Positions 20,739 through 28,956 of a DNA stretch of 64,000 nucleotides are shown piece after piece. Location of the stretch: contig NZ_LPVF01000010.1 in the NCBI RefSeq assembly GCF_001517105.1, positions 1 through 64,000 on the forward strand, in the 5' to 3' direction. How positions within the stretch are numbered: the first letter of the stretch is position 1; each line of letters opens with the position of its first letter. The notes beneath the pieces were generated by a model. That model was given only the letters and a program-made list of their open reading frames with translations, was not told the DNA's origin and ran no database searches. The position numbers and the translations under genes were made by a program. The DNA is from Bacillus halotolerans. GTDB taxonomy: Bacteria; Bacillota; Bacilli; Bacillales; Bacillaceae.

Positions 20739-21026
20739 TTGATCGAGATGATCAGAAAAAAGCGGGGGATTTATAAGAAGTATCAAGGAACTACAATGAC
20801 GTTAAAATCAGTTGCCGAACAAGCAAATGTTACGCAAGGAACGGTTTATTATCATTTTCGCACAAAAAAGAACCTGATGCTGGAGGTGGTTCGTCATGTG
20901 TGCGACAGTTCATGGGCAAACGTAAAGAACAATCAGCGTCCGCCAATCGAAAAGCTAAAATCAGCAAAAGCCCGAACGAATGAAAATGCTTATTATCACC
21001 GTTTAATTTTAATGCTGACGTTTTAA
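20739..21026 (+). pseudogene. Truncated TetR-family regulator (helix-turn-helix only)
   Basis: A 95-residue frame beginning with TTG. Its segment TLKSVAEQANVTQGTVYYHF followed by RTKKNLMLEVV is the TetR DNA-binding helix-turn-helix. Full members are about 190 residues with a ligand-binding helical domain; here that domain is cut after about 35 residues and the tail (NENAYYHRLILMLTF) is not family-like. The N-terminal helix is also short. There is no good ribosome binding site. It stands directly upstream of the leucine-degradation operon, where a TetR regulator would make sense, so it may be the decayed local regulator or an unrelated fragment. Confidence 0.55.
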
Positions 21027-21047
21027 TTTTCAGACTTCTTTTGTCAG

Positions 21048-21058
21048 GGAATGATTCC
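21048..21058 (+). promoter_or_regulatory. Palindrome upstream of yngJ, possible operator
   Basis: GGAATGATTCC is a perfect 11-base inverted repeat 47 bases before the yngJ start and just after the TetR remnant. It could be a regulator site for the yngJ operon. No known consensus was matched with confidence. Confidence 0.3.
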
Positions 21059-21105
21059 TGAATTCACTTAATAGGATGTTACAAAGATGTGAAGGAGGAA
21101 ACCAA

Positions 21106-22248
21106 GTGAATTTTGAGCTGACAAAAGAACAGCAAATGGTTCGTGAAATGGTAAAGGATTTTGCAAAGAAAGAAATTGCTCCTCACGCAGAACATGTAGA
21201 TCAAACGGGTGAATTCCCGATACAAACGTTTCAAAAAATGGGTGATCTCGGACTGATGGGCATCCCCTTCCCTGAGGAATATGGAGGATCAGGCGGAGAT
21301 ACGATTTCCTATGCCTTAGCTGTTGAAGAAATCGGCAAAGCATGCGGCAGTACAGGATTAAGCTATGCAGCTGCAGTTTCACTCGGTGCAAGCCCTCTAT
21401 ATTACTTCGGGACAGAAGAACAAAAACGGGCGCATTTGATTCCTCTGGCTTCCGGAAAAGCACTCGGATCATTCGGCCTGACAGAACCAAATGCCGGATC
21501 TGATGCAGGAGGCACGCAAACGAAAGCGGTGATAGATGGTGATGAATATGTGATTAACGGCGAAAAATGCTGGATCACAAATGCCAGCTATGCACGTACG
21601 GTGATTGTGACAGCAGTGACAGGCAAAAATGAGAGCGGAAATAATATCATCTCCGCATTGATTGTTCCGACTGACACACCCGGCCTTACGATAACGAGCC
21701 CGTACGATAAAATGGGCGTGCGCGGATCAAATACAGCGGAAATTTTGCTTGAGGATGTCCGTGTACCCGCAAGTTACCTGCTCGGCGACCCTTCAAAAGG
21801 ATTTAAACAGTTTCTTCATACCCTAGATGGCGGACGTATTTCTATTGCCGCTCTTGCAGTCGGCATTGCCCAAGCAGCACTTGAAGCCTCCTTAGCCTAT
21901 GCGAAAGAACGAAAGCAGTTCAGACAGCCGATCTCTTCCTTTCAGGCCATTCAGTTTAAACTTGCCGACATGGCGATGGAAATCGATCTTGCCCGGCAAA
22001 TGGTATTAAAAGCTGCCTGGCTGAAAGATCATAAGCGCCCGTTTACGAAAGAAGCGGCTTATGCCAAGCTGTTTGCATCTGAAATGGCAACAAGGGCATG
22101 CAACCAAGCGATTCAAATTCACGGCGGTTCCGGCTACATGAGAGAATATGCGGTTGAACGGATGCTGCGGGATGCAAAATTGATGGAAATTGGAGAAGGC
22201 ACATCAGAAATACAGCGTATCGTGATCGCCAGACAGCTTCTGAAATAA
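21106..22248 (+). CDS. yngJ: YngJ, acyl-CoA dehydrogenase (probable isovaleryl-CoA dehydrogenase)
   Basis: FAD-dependent acyl-CoA dehydrogenase of 380 residues. By context it oxidizes isovaleryl-CoA to 3-methylcrotonyl-CoA in leucine breakdown. Family motifs: GLTEPNAGSDAGG, CWITNASYA, ERKQFRQPISSFQ and the C-terminal GEGTSEIQR. The last holds a glutamate at the position used as base by medium/short-chain enzymes; human isovaleryl-CoA dehydrogenase has alanine there, so substrate assignment rests on the operon and not on the active site. The GTG at 21106 is chosen because AAGGAGGA (21092-21099) sits 6 bases before it and the protein then begins NFELTKEQQ; an ATG at 21076 lies before this site. 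First gene of yngJ-I-H-HB-G-F-E. Confidence 0.9.
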   Translation: MNFELTKEQQMVREMVKDFAKKEIAPHAEHVDQTGEFPIQTFQKMGDLGLMGIPFPEEYGGSGGDTISYALAVEEIGKACGSTGLSYAAAVSLGASPLYYFGTEEQKRAHLIPLASGKALGSFGLTEPNAGSDAGGTQTKAVIDGDEYVINGEKCWITNASYARTVIVTAVTGKNESGNNIISALIVPTDTPGLTITSPYDKMGVRGSNTAEILLEDVRVPASYLLGDPSKGFKQFLHTLDGGRISIAALAVGIAQAALEASLAYAKERKQFRQPISSFQAIQFKLADMAMEIDLARQMVLKAAWLKDHKRPFTKEAAYAKLFASEMATRACNQAIQIHGGSGYMREYAVERMLRDAKLMEIGEGTSEIQRIVIARQLLK

Positions 22249-22249
22249 A

Positions 22250-22264
22250 ATGTAAACGCTTTCT
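22250..22264 (+). promoter_or_regulatory. Candidate cre site (CcpA operator) between yngJ and yngI
   Basis: ATGTAAACGCTTTCT matches the catabolite-responsive element consensus WTGNAANCGNWNNCW at every defined position. It begins two bases after the yngJ stop, so CcpA bound here could act as a roadblock on transcription into yngI and later genes or repress an internal promoter. Confidence 0.6.
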
Positions 22265-22289
22265 GATCTCGTGAAAGGAGGACCGTCAC

Positions 22290-23939
22290 ATGTCCGAACT
22301 CATCCATTGCACAATCGGCAGGCTGCTGGAACAAACGGCAGCAGCCTATCCTGATCAAGAAGCGGTTGTCTATCCCGACCGGAATATTCGCTACACGTAC
22401 GCGCAATTCAACAGGCTGTGCCGCCAAACCGCTAAAGGTCTCATGGGGATGGGGATTGGAAAGGGAGACCACGTAGCCATATGGGCCTCGAATATACCGG
22501 AATGGCTTGCTGCTCAATTCGCCACCGCAAAAATCGGGGCCGTGCTCGTTACCGTAAATACAAATTGCCAATCCCAAGAGCTTGATTACTTGCTGAGACA
22601 ATCAGATGCGGATGCACTTATCGTCATGAATTCATATCGCGGCACTTCTTATACTGAGATCCTGAACAGCTTAATTCCCGAGCTGAAGGAAGCAGAGCCC
22701 GGGCAGCTGCAATCAGAACGCTATCCGTGTTTAAAAACATTGATTTATATCGGTGAAAAACGTTTACCTGGTATGTATCATTGGGACGATACAGAGATGT
22801 TGGCACAAACAGTGTCAGATGCCGAGCTGGAAGCAAGAATGAGCAGCCTTGAAAAAGATGATGTCATTAACATGCAATACACGTCAGGAACGACAGGATT
22901 TCCTAAAGGAGTGATGCTAACTCATTTTAATGTCATCAACAACGCCGCAAATATCGCTGAATGTATGAAATTAACCTCATCTGACCGCATGTGCATCCCG
23001 GTTCCGTTTTTCCATTGCTTCGGCTGCGTGCTTGGCGTTTTGGCATGTGTGTCCGTCGGAGCAGCCATGGTACCTGCTGTAGAATTTGAACCTGCCACAG
23101 TCCTTACAACGGTTGAAAACGAGACATGCACAGCACTGCACGGTGTTCCGACGATGTTTATCGCGGAGCTTCATCTTCAAGATTTTGATTCTTATGATCT
23201 GTCATCGTTGCGAACAGGCATCATGGCAGGATCATCCTGTCCGAGTGAGGTGATGAAAGCTGTCATTGAAAAAATGGGCATGACAGACATCACAATCGCC
23301 TACGGACAAACGGAAGCTTCGCCGGTGATCACACAAACAAGAGCTAATGATTCCTTCCAAAGAAGAGTGGAAACAACCGGCCGAGCCTTGCCAGAGGTCG
23401 AAGTGAAAATTGTAGAGCCCGGCACGTTTAATGAGGTTCAAAGAGGCGTACAGGGAGAGCTTTGCACCCGCGGCTATCATGTGATGAAGGGCTATTATAA
23501 AGACGAAGAAGCTACCCAAAAGGCAATCAACCCAGAAGGATGGCTCTTTACCGGTGATCTCGCTGTGATGGATGAAGACGGATACTGCCGCGTCACCGGG
23601 AGATTAAAAGACATGCTCATCAGAGGCGGTGAAAACGTTTATCCGAGAGAAATAGAAGAATTTTTATACCGCCATCCTAATATTTTAGATGTACAGGTAG
23701 TTGGTGTGCCTGACGAAAAATACGGGGAGGAGGCAGCTGCCTGGATTAAGCTGAAAGAGGGAAAAACAGCTTCACCCGAAGAGCTGAAAACCTATTGCAA
23801 AGGGAAAATCGCCCGCCACAAAATTCCGCGCTATTTCATCTTTACAGACGAGTATCCTATGACGGCCTCAGGCAAAATTCAAAAATATAAGCTGCGTGAA
23901 AAAACGATTCAGCTGTTTCGCTTACCATCAAGTCAATGA
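22290..23939 (+). CDS. yngI: YngI, acyl-CoA synthetase (AMP-forming)
   Basis: A 549-residue ANL-superfamily enzyme that activates a fatty or branched short-chain acid to its CoA thioester with ATP. Motifs in order: MQYTSGTTGFPKG (about residue 195), YGQTEASP (about 337), GWLFTGDLA (about 415), GRLKDMLIRGGENVYPREIE and the C-terminal lysine in TASGKIQKYK. It lacks a carrier domain, distinguishing it from the NRPS adenylation domains nearby. Start ATG follows AAAGGAGG. Operon context suggests a substrate linked to leucine breakdown (isovalerate, 3-methylcrotonate or acetoacetate), but the sequence alone does not decide this. yngH follows 13 bases after the stop. Confidence 0.88.
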   Translation: MSELIHCTIGRLLEQTAAAYPDQEAVVYPDRNIRYTYAQFNRLCRQTAKGLMGMGIGKGDHVAIWASNIPEWLAAQFATAKIGAVLVTVNTNCQSQELDYLLRQSDADALIVMNSYRGTSYTEILNSLIPELKEAEPGQLQSERYPCLKTLIYIGEKRLPGMYHWDDTEMLAQTVSDAELEARMSSLEKDDVINMQYTSGTTGFPKGVMLTHFNVINNAANIAECMKLTSSDRMCIPVPFFHCFGCVLGVLACVSVGAAMVPAVEFEPATVLTTVENETCTALHGVPTMFIAELHLQDFDSYDLSSLRTGIMAGSSCPSEVMKAVIEKMGMTDITIAYGQTEASPVITQTRANDSFQRRVETTGRALPEVEVKIVEPGTFNEVQRGVQGELCTRGYHVMKGYYKDEEATQKAINPEGWLFTGDLAVMDEDGYCRVTGRLKDMLIRGGENVYPREIEEFLYRHPNILDVQVVGVPDEKYGEEAAAWIKLKEGKTASPEELKTYCKGKIARHKIPRYFIFTDEYPMTASGKIQKYKLREKTIQLFRLPSSQ

Positions 23940-23952
23940 GGGGTGATTTCAT

Positions 23953-25287
23953 TTGTTTACAAAAGTGCTGATTGCCAATCGCGGAGAAATCGCAATGAGA
24001 ATCATACGTACGTGCAGCCGCCTTGGGATCAAAACGGCAGCGGTATATTCTGAAGCAGACAGAGATGCGCTCCATACAAAGGCAGCAACAGAGGCTTATT
24101 ATATCGGAGAATCGAGAGTCAGTGAGAGCTATTTAAATATTGAGAGAATCATAGAGGCGGCGAAAAAGGCAAATGCCGACGCCATCCATCCGGGATATGG
24201 ATTATTGTCAGAAAACAGCCGTTTCGCGCAACGCTGCAAAGAAGAAAACATTGTATTTATCGGTCCTTCACCCGCTGTGATTGCCAAAATGGGAAGTAAG
24301 ATTAAAGCACGAAAGGCAATGGAGGAGGCAGGTGTTCCTGTAGTGCCGGGTGTTTCCGAATCCCTTGGAGATATTCAGGCAGCCTGCCTCGCCGCGAGTG
24401 AAATCGGCTACCCCGTTATGCTGAAAGCTTCAGCAGGGGGAGGAGGCATCGGAATGCAGCTCGTTCCTGACGAAGAAGCATTGATAAAGGCGTATGAAGG
24501 AAACAAAAAGCGAGCAGCAGATTTTTTCGGAGACGGCTCCATGTATATAGAAAAGGTGATTGAACACGCCCGCCACATCGAAATTCAAATTCTTGCAGAT
24601 CACCACGGGCATGCCGTGCATCTGTTTGAACGTGATTGTTCTGTCCAGAGGCGCCACCAAAAGGTCATTGAAGAAGCCCCATCTCCATTTGTTGATGATG
24701 AGCTGAGAATGAAGATAGGAGAAACGGCAGTGAAAGCAGCCAAAGCGATCGGCTATGCCAATGCGGGAACGATCGAATTTTTAGTCGATGAGAATAAAAA
24801 CTTTTATTTTCTGGAAATGAATACGAGATTGCAGGTAGAACATCCCGTGACTGAAGAAATTACAGGTTTAGATTTAGTTGAGCAGCAATTAAGGGTTGCG
24901 GAGGGACAGACTCTCAGATTCTCTCAGCAGGACATAAAACGAAACGGGCATGCCATAGAGGTCAGAATATATGCGGAAGATCCGAAAACCTTCTATCCGT
25001 CACCGGGAACAATCACCGCTTTTTCTCTCCCGGAACAATATGGAGTCCGACACGAATGTGCAGTAGCAACAGGGAGCGCAGTTACGCCTTTTTACGATCC
25101 GATGATCGCCAAAATGATCGTCAAAGGCCCAAACAGAGAGGAAGCGATTGAGAGGCTAAAGGAGGCGCTCCGTGACTATCGGATAGAAGGCATCAAAACG
25201 AATATTCCGCTTCTCTTACAGGCTGCTTCATCAGAAGCATTCAAAAAAGGAGACGTCACGACTGATTTTTTGAAAAACAACTTATAA
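23953..25287 (+). CDS. yngH: YngH, biotin carboxylase subunit of 3-methylcrotonyl-CoA carboxylase
   Basis: A 444-residue ATP-grasp biotin carboxylase that carboxylates the biotin on YngHB with bicarbonate and ATP. The start is TTG, supported by GAGGGGTGAT (23938-23947) and by the family N-terminus FTKVLIANRGEIAMRI. Other motifs: HPGYGLLSEN, the glycine-rich ATP loop KASAGGGGIGMQ (about 158-169), RDCSVQRRHQKVIEEAPS and EMNTRLQVEHPVTE. No biotin-attachment domain is fused; that role falls to the next gene. Together with YngHB and the carboxyltransferase YngE this should convert 3-methylcrotonyl-CoA to 3-methylglutaconyl-CoA. A propionyl-CoA substrate is the main alternative but fits the neighbours less well. 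Confidence 0.9.
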   Translation: MFTKVLIANRGEIAMRIIRTCSRLGIKTAAVYSEADRDALHTKAATEAYYIGESRVSESYLNIERIIEAAKKANADAIHPGYGLLSENSRFAQRCKEENIVFIGPSPAVIAKMGSKIKARKAMEEAGVPVVPGVSESLGDIQAACLAASEIGYPVMLKASAGGGGIGMQLVPDEEALIKAYEGNKKRAADFFGDGSMYIEKVIEHARHIEIQILADHHGHAVHLFERDCSVQRRHQKVIEEAPSPFVDDELRMKIGETAVKAAKAIGYANAGTIEFLVDENKNFYFLEMNTRLQVEHPVTEEITGLDLVEQQLRVAEGQTLRFSQQDIKRNGHAIEVRIYAEDPKTFYPSPGTITAFSLPEQYGVRHECAVATGSAVTPFYDPMIAKMIVKGPNREEAIERLKEALRDYRIEGIKTNIPLLLQAASSEAFKKGDVTTDFLKNNL

Positions 25288-25300
25288 GGAGGCAGCTGTC

Positions 25301-25522
25301 ATGACGATACACATTCAAATGGCAGGGAACCTGTGGAAGGTGCATGTCAAAGCCGGAGACCACGTTGAAAAAGGCCAGGAAGTCGCCATTTTAGAATCAA
25401 TGAAAATGGAAATCCCGATTGTTGCAGAGAGAAGCGGAACAGTCAAAGAAGTGAAAAAAAAGGAAGGTGATTTCGTGAATGAAGGTGATGTGCTGCTCGA
25501 ACTGAACGATCCAACTCAATAA
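25301..25522 (+). CDS. yngHB: YngHB, biotin carboxyl carrier protein
   Basis: A 73-residue biotinyl/lipoyl-attachment domain protein. The motif ESMKME (lysine near residue 33) is the biotinylation site, flanked by the expected glycine turns (AGDHVEKGQE before, EGDFVNEGD after). It carries carboxybiotin between the biotin carboxylase YngH, 13 bases upstream, and the carboxyltransferase YngE. It has a strong AAGGAGG site. A free-standing carrier of this size is normal for this acyl-CoA carboxylase type in Bacillus. Confidence 0.92.
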   Translation: MTIHIQMAGNLWKVHVKAGDHVEKGQEVAILESMKMEIPIVAERSGTVKEVKKKEGDFVNEGDVLLELNDPTQ

Positions 25523-25537
25523 TCGGGGAGGCTTACC

Positions 25538-26440
25538 ATGTCCTATCCTAAAAAAGTCATGTTAAGAGAAGTCGGCCCGCGGGACGGCTTGCAAAACGAA
25601 CCGGTGTGGCTTGCAACAGAAGACAAAATCGCTTGGATCAACCAGCTTTCCCAGACAGGACTCTCCTATATCGAAATAACATCCTTCGTTCATCCAAAAT
25701 GGATTCCCGCGCTTCGAGATGCTCTAGATGTGGCAAAAGGCATCAGCCGGGTAAAAGGCGTCACGTACGCAGCACTTGTCCCTAATCAAATGGGACTGGA
25801 GAATGCGCTGGAAGGGGGTATTGACGAAGCTTCTGTCTTTATGTCCGCAAGCGAAACACACAACGTAAAAAACATCAACAAATCCACTGCTGACACTCTC
25901 CAAGTTCTCAAACAAGTAACAGACGACGCAAAAAAAGCAAATCTTACAGTAAGAGCCTATCTCTCCACAGTTTTCGGCTGTCCGTATGAAAAACATGTAC
26001 CGATCGAACAAGTGATTCGCCTTGCAGAATCTTTATTTGATTTCGGAATTTCTGAACTATCGCTTGGAGATACGATCGGCGCCGCAAATCCTGTACAGGT
26101 TGAAATCATACTTGAAGCGCTTTTGAAACGATTCCCGGCAAGCCAGCTCGCCCTCCACTTTCATGATACAAGGGGAACGGCTCTCGCCAACATTCTCACC
26201 GCTCTGCAAATGGGCATCACCACATTTGACGGTTCAACGGGCGGTCTTGGCGGCTGCCCATATGCTCCAGGTTCATCGGGAAATGCTGCGACAGAAGATA
26301 TCGTGTACATGCTTGATCAAATGGGAATTGAAACAAACGTAAAGCTCGCCAAGTTGCTTCCAGCAGCCAAATGGATCGAGGAGAAAATCGGGAAACATCT
26401 TCCGAGCCGAAATTTACAGGTGTATAAATCATCTTTATAA
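25538..26440 (+). CDS. yngG: YngG, hydroxymethylglutaryl-CoA lyase
   Basis: A 300-residue TIM-barrel lyase that cleaves HMG-CoA to acetoacetate and acetyl-CoA, the last step of leucine breakdown. Signature residues: REVGPRDGLQNEP near the N-terminus (metal and catalytic Arg/Asp), LALHFHDTRG (metal-binding His pair, about residue 205-215) and GLGGCPYAPGSSGN with the catalytic cysteine near residue 240. Start ATG follows GGGAGG. Placed between the carboxylase carrier (15 bases upstream) and the hydratase yngF (16 bases downstream). The B. subtilis homologue is an established HMG-CoA lyase. Confidence 0.94.
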   Translation: MSYPKKVMLREVGPRDGLQNEPVWLATEDKIAWINQLSQTGLSYIEITSFVHPKWIPALRDALDVAKGISRVKGVTYAALVPNQMGLENALEGGIDEASVFMSASETHNVKNINKSTADTLQVLKQVTDDAKKANLTVRAYLSTVFGCPYEKHVPIEQVIRLAESLFDFGISELSLGDTIGAANPVQVEIILEALLKRFPASQLALHFHDTRGTALANILTALQMGITTFDGSTGGLGGCPYAPGSSGNAATEDIVYMLDQMGIETNVKLAKLLPAAKWIEEKIGKHLPSRNLQVYKSSL

Positions 26441-26456
26441 AAGAAAGGAAATACCA

Positions 26457-27239
26457 ATGGGAGAATCTATTCTTTTCACTGCAAAAACAGAACAAATTGC
26501 TGTCATCACCCTTAACAGGCCCCATGCGGCAAATGCCCTTTCGGCAGAAATGCTTAGAGACCTGCAATCCACTCTCCAAGAAATCGAATTCAACACGAAA
26601 ATCCGCTGCGTCATCCTGACAGGCGCCGGTGAAAAAGCGTTCTGTGCGGGAGCAGACTTGAAAGAAAGAATAAAAATGAAACAAGATCAGGTTCTCAAAA
26701 GTGTTTCCCTCATTCACAGAACCGCTGCTTTACTCGAAGCCTTGCCGCAGCCGGTGATAGCAGCCATAAACGGAAGTGCTTTAGGAGGCGGGCTTGAATT
26801 GGCATTGGCATGCGACATCCGAATAGCAGCCAAGAACGCTACGTTAGGCCTTCCGGAAACGGCTTTAGCCATTATCCCGGGCGCAGGAGGGACACAAAGA
26901 CTTCCGCGTCTGATCGGCAGAGGAAAAGCAAAAGAACTCATTTATACAGGCAGACGCATAACCGCACATGAAGCCAAAGAGATAAACCTTGTAGAGCATG
27001 TTACGGCTTCTTGTGAGCTTATGGCGAAAGCAGAGGAACTGGCAGAAGCCATTTCAGCTAACGGACCAATTGCCGTCCGCCAGGCTAAATTCGCGATCAA
27101 TAAAGGATTGGAAACAAACCTTGCAACGGGATTATCAATTGAACAAAAAGCATATGAACACACGATCCCGACAAAGGACAGGACAGAGGGACTTCAAGCC
27201 TTTCAAGAAAAAAGACGTGCCGTATACACGGGAGAATAA
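26457..27239 (+). CDS. yngF: YngF, enoyl-CoA hydratase (probable 3-methylglutaconyl-CoA hydratase)
   Basis: A 260-residue crotonase-fold protein. The oxyanion-hole segments are GAGEKAFCAGADLKE (about 57-71) and NGSALGGGLELALACD (about 104-119). The second catalytic region GLPETALAIIPGAGGTQRL holds the glutamate expected in hydratases. Between carboxylase and HMG-CoA lyase genes, the reaction expected is hydration of 3-methylglutaconyl-CoA to HMG-CoA. Its ribosome binding site is AGAAAGGA. The gene ends 19 bases before the yngE start. Confidence 0.9.
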   Translation: MGESILFTAKTEQIAVITLNRPHAANALSAEMLRDLQSTLQEIEFNTKIRCVILTGAGEKAFCAGADLKERIKMKQDQVLKSVSLIHRTAALLEALPQPVIAAINGSALGGGLELALACDIRIAAKNATLGLPETALAIIPGAGGTQRLPRLIGRGKAKELIYTGRRITAHEAKEINLVEHVTASCELMAKAEELAEAISANGPIAVRQAKFAINKGLETNLATGLSIEQKAYEHTIPTKDRTEGLQAFQEKRRAVYTGE

Positions 27240-27244
27240 AGATC

Positions 27245-27250
27245 GGAGGG
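27245..27250 (+). promoter_or_regulatory. Ribosome binding site deciding the yngE start
   Basis: GGAGGG lies 8 bases before ATG 27259. The same frame is open back to 26998, but that upstream stretch overlaps yngF in another frame and has no comparable site. Confidence 0.8.
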
Positions 27251-27258
27251 AACGCCTT

Positions 27259-28788
27259 ATGGATTATGAAAAAGAACGAACAGAACGGGCGGAAAGAATA
27301 CAAAAAGGCGGAGCGGAGAAGTATCATCGCAGCAACCAAGAAAAAGGCAAGCTCTTTGTTAGAGAGCGGCTTGCCCTTTTATTTGACGATGACATCGAGC
27401 TCGAGGACGCTTTTTTTGCAGAATGTATGTCAGACGGGCTTCCCGCCGACGGAGTCGTAACCGCCATCGGTAAAATCGGCGGCCAAACCGTCTGCGCCAT
27501 GGCAAATGATTCTACAGTGAAAGCAGGCTCCTGGGGAGCAAAAACAGTCGAAAAAATCATCAGAATACAAGAAACAGCAGAAAAATTAAACTGTCCGCTC
27601 ATTTATTTAGTCGATTCGGCAGGCGCCAGAATCACCGACCAGATCAATGTATTTCCGGGCAGAAGAGGCGCAGGGAGAATTTTTTACAATCAGGTCAAAT
27701 TGTCAGGGCGCATTCCCCAAATCTGCCTTCTATTCGGCCCGTCCGCAGCTGGGGGTGCGTATATTCCTGCCTTCTGCGATATTGTCGTCATGGTAGACGG
27801 TAACGCATCTATGTATTTAGGCTCGCCGCGGATGGCAGAAATGGTGATCGGCGAAAAGGTGTCACTTGAAGAGATGGGAGGCGCCCGCATGCATTGTTCA
27901 GTTTCCGGCTGCGGAGATATTCTCGCAGAAACTGAACAAGAAGCCATTCACTTGGCACGCTCATATTTATCTTACTTTCCGGCAAATTATAAAGAAAGAG
28001 CGCCTGTACAAGAAAAACGGCCGCCAAAGCCCTTTGAGATACCGCTTTCCGACGTTATTCCGCAAAACCAAAATGCACCTTTTAATATGTTTGAGCTGAT
28101 CGATCGTGTAATAGATGAAGGCTCTTTTTTTGAAATCAAAGCTTTATTCGCACCGGAAATCATTACAGGTCTTGCGAGGATTCACGGACAGCCTGTCGGA
28201 GTTATCGCGAATCAGCCGAAAGTAAAAGGCGGCGTCTTGTTCCACGATTCTGCAGACAAAGCCGCTAAATTTATCACATTATGCGACGCCTTTCATATTC
28301 CATTGCTGTTCTTAGCGGACATTCCCGGCTTTATGATCGGCACAAAGGTAGAACAGGCCGGAATTATCCGTCATGGAGCCAAAATGATTTCAGCGATGTC
28401 AGAAGCAACCGTCCCCAAGCTTTCTGTAATTGTCAGAAAAGCCTATGGAGCGGGATTATATGCTATGGCCGGACCGGCTTTCGAACCGGATTGCTGTATA
28501 GCGCTTCCAACCGCACAAATCGCCGTAATGGGCCCTGAAGCAGCCGTAAACGCTGTCTACGCCAAAAAAATCTCCGAGCTGCCGAAAGAAGAGAGGGCTC
28601 AATTTATCAGCAGCAAACGGGAGGAGTACAAAGAGGACATCAATATCTACCGCTTGGCTTCAGAGATGATCATTGACGCGGTAATCCCAGCCAATTCATT
28701 GCGCGAGGAATTGCACAAACGGCTTATGGCTTACATGACAAAGGAAATAACATTCACCAATCGAAAACATCCGGTCTATCCAGTTTAA
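27259..28788 (+). CDS. yngE: YngE, carboxyltransferase subunit of 3-methylcrotonyl-CoA carboxylase
   Basis: A 509-residue acyl-CoA carboxyltransferase (both crotonase-like halves in one chain) that moves CO2 from carboxybiotin-YngHB onto 3-methylcrotonyl-CoA. Motifs: LVDSAGARITDQ, the N-half oxyanion loop GPSAAGGAYIPAFCD, YLGSPRMAEM, and the C-half DIPGFMIGTKVEQAG and YGAGLYAMAG. The start at 27259 gives the family N-terminus MDYEKERTERAERIQKGG and a good ribosome binding site; the longer in-frame start at 26998 lies inside yngF and is rejected. Last gene of the operon, with a terminator 14 bases after the stop. Confidence 0.92.
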   Translation: MDYEKERTERAERIQKGGAEKYHRSNQEKGKLFVRERLALLFDDDIELEDAFFAECMSDGLPADGVVTAIGKIGGQTVCAMANDSTVKAGSWGAKTVEKIIRIQETAEKLNCPLIYLVDSAGARITDQINVFPGRRGAGRIFYNQVKLSGRIPQICLLFGPSAAGGAYIPAFCDIVVMVDGNASMYLGSPRMAEMVIGEKVSLEEMGGARMHCSVSGCGDILAETEQEAIHLARSYLSYFPANYKERAPVQEKRPPKPFEIPLSDVIPQNQNAPFNMFELIDRVIDEGSFFEIKALFAPEIITGLARIHGQPVGVIANQPKVKGGVLFHDSADKAAKFITLCDAFHIPLLFLADIPGFMIGTKVEQAGIIRHGAKMISAMSEATVPKLSVIVRKAYGAGLYAMAGPAFEPDCCIALPTAQIAVMGPEAAVNAVYAKKISELPKEERAQFISSKREEYKEDINIYRLASEMIIDAVIPANSLREELHKRLMAYMTKEITFTNRKHPVYPV

Positions 28789-28801
28789 AAGGAAGTACCA
28801 G

Positions 28802-28825
28802 GAGCGTGAAATAAGCGCTCTTTTT
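28802..28825 (+). terminator. Terminator after yngE
   Basis: GAGCG (28802-28806) pairs with CGCTC (28816-28820) and is followed by TTTTT. The stem is short, so this is a modest terminator for the leucine-degradation operon. Confidence 0.65.
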
Positions 28826-28956
28826 ATTGTTTTAGATAATTTTATTATGTAAACTAATCAACTGTGCATAAAACCCTCTGTTTTTTACAATAGTAAATAA
28901 AGGCTGCCGCACACCTATAGCGGCAATCTCCAGTATGATAAAAAGGGGCCTTTATT

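Noticed and set aside
21076..21105. Upstream ATG for YngJ
   Set aside because: It lies before the AAGGAGGA site that precedes GTG 21106 and adds ten residues absent from the family.
26998..27258. Longer N-terminus for YngE
   Set aside because: It would overlap yngF heavily; the family N-terminus and a GGAGGG site both point to 27259.
28904..28926. Hairpin TGCCGC/GCGGCA before nrnB as a terminator
   Set aside because: There is no T-run after it and it lies just before the nrnB ribosome binding site; at most it is a leader hairpin.
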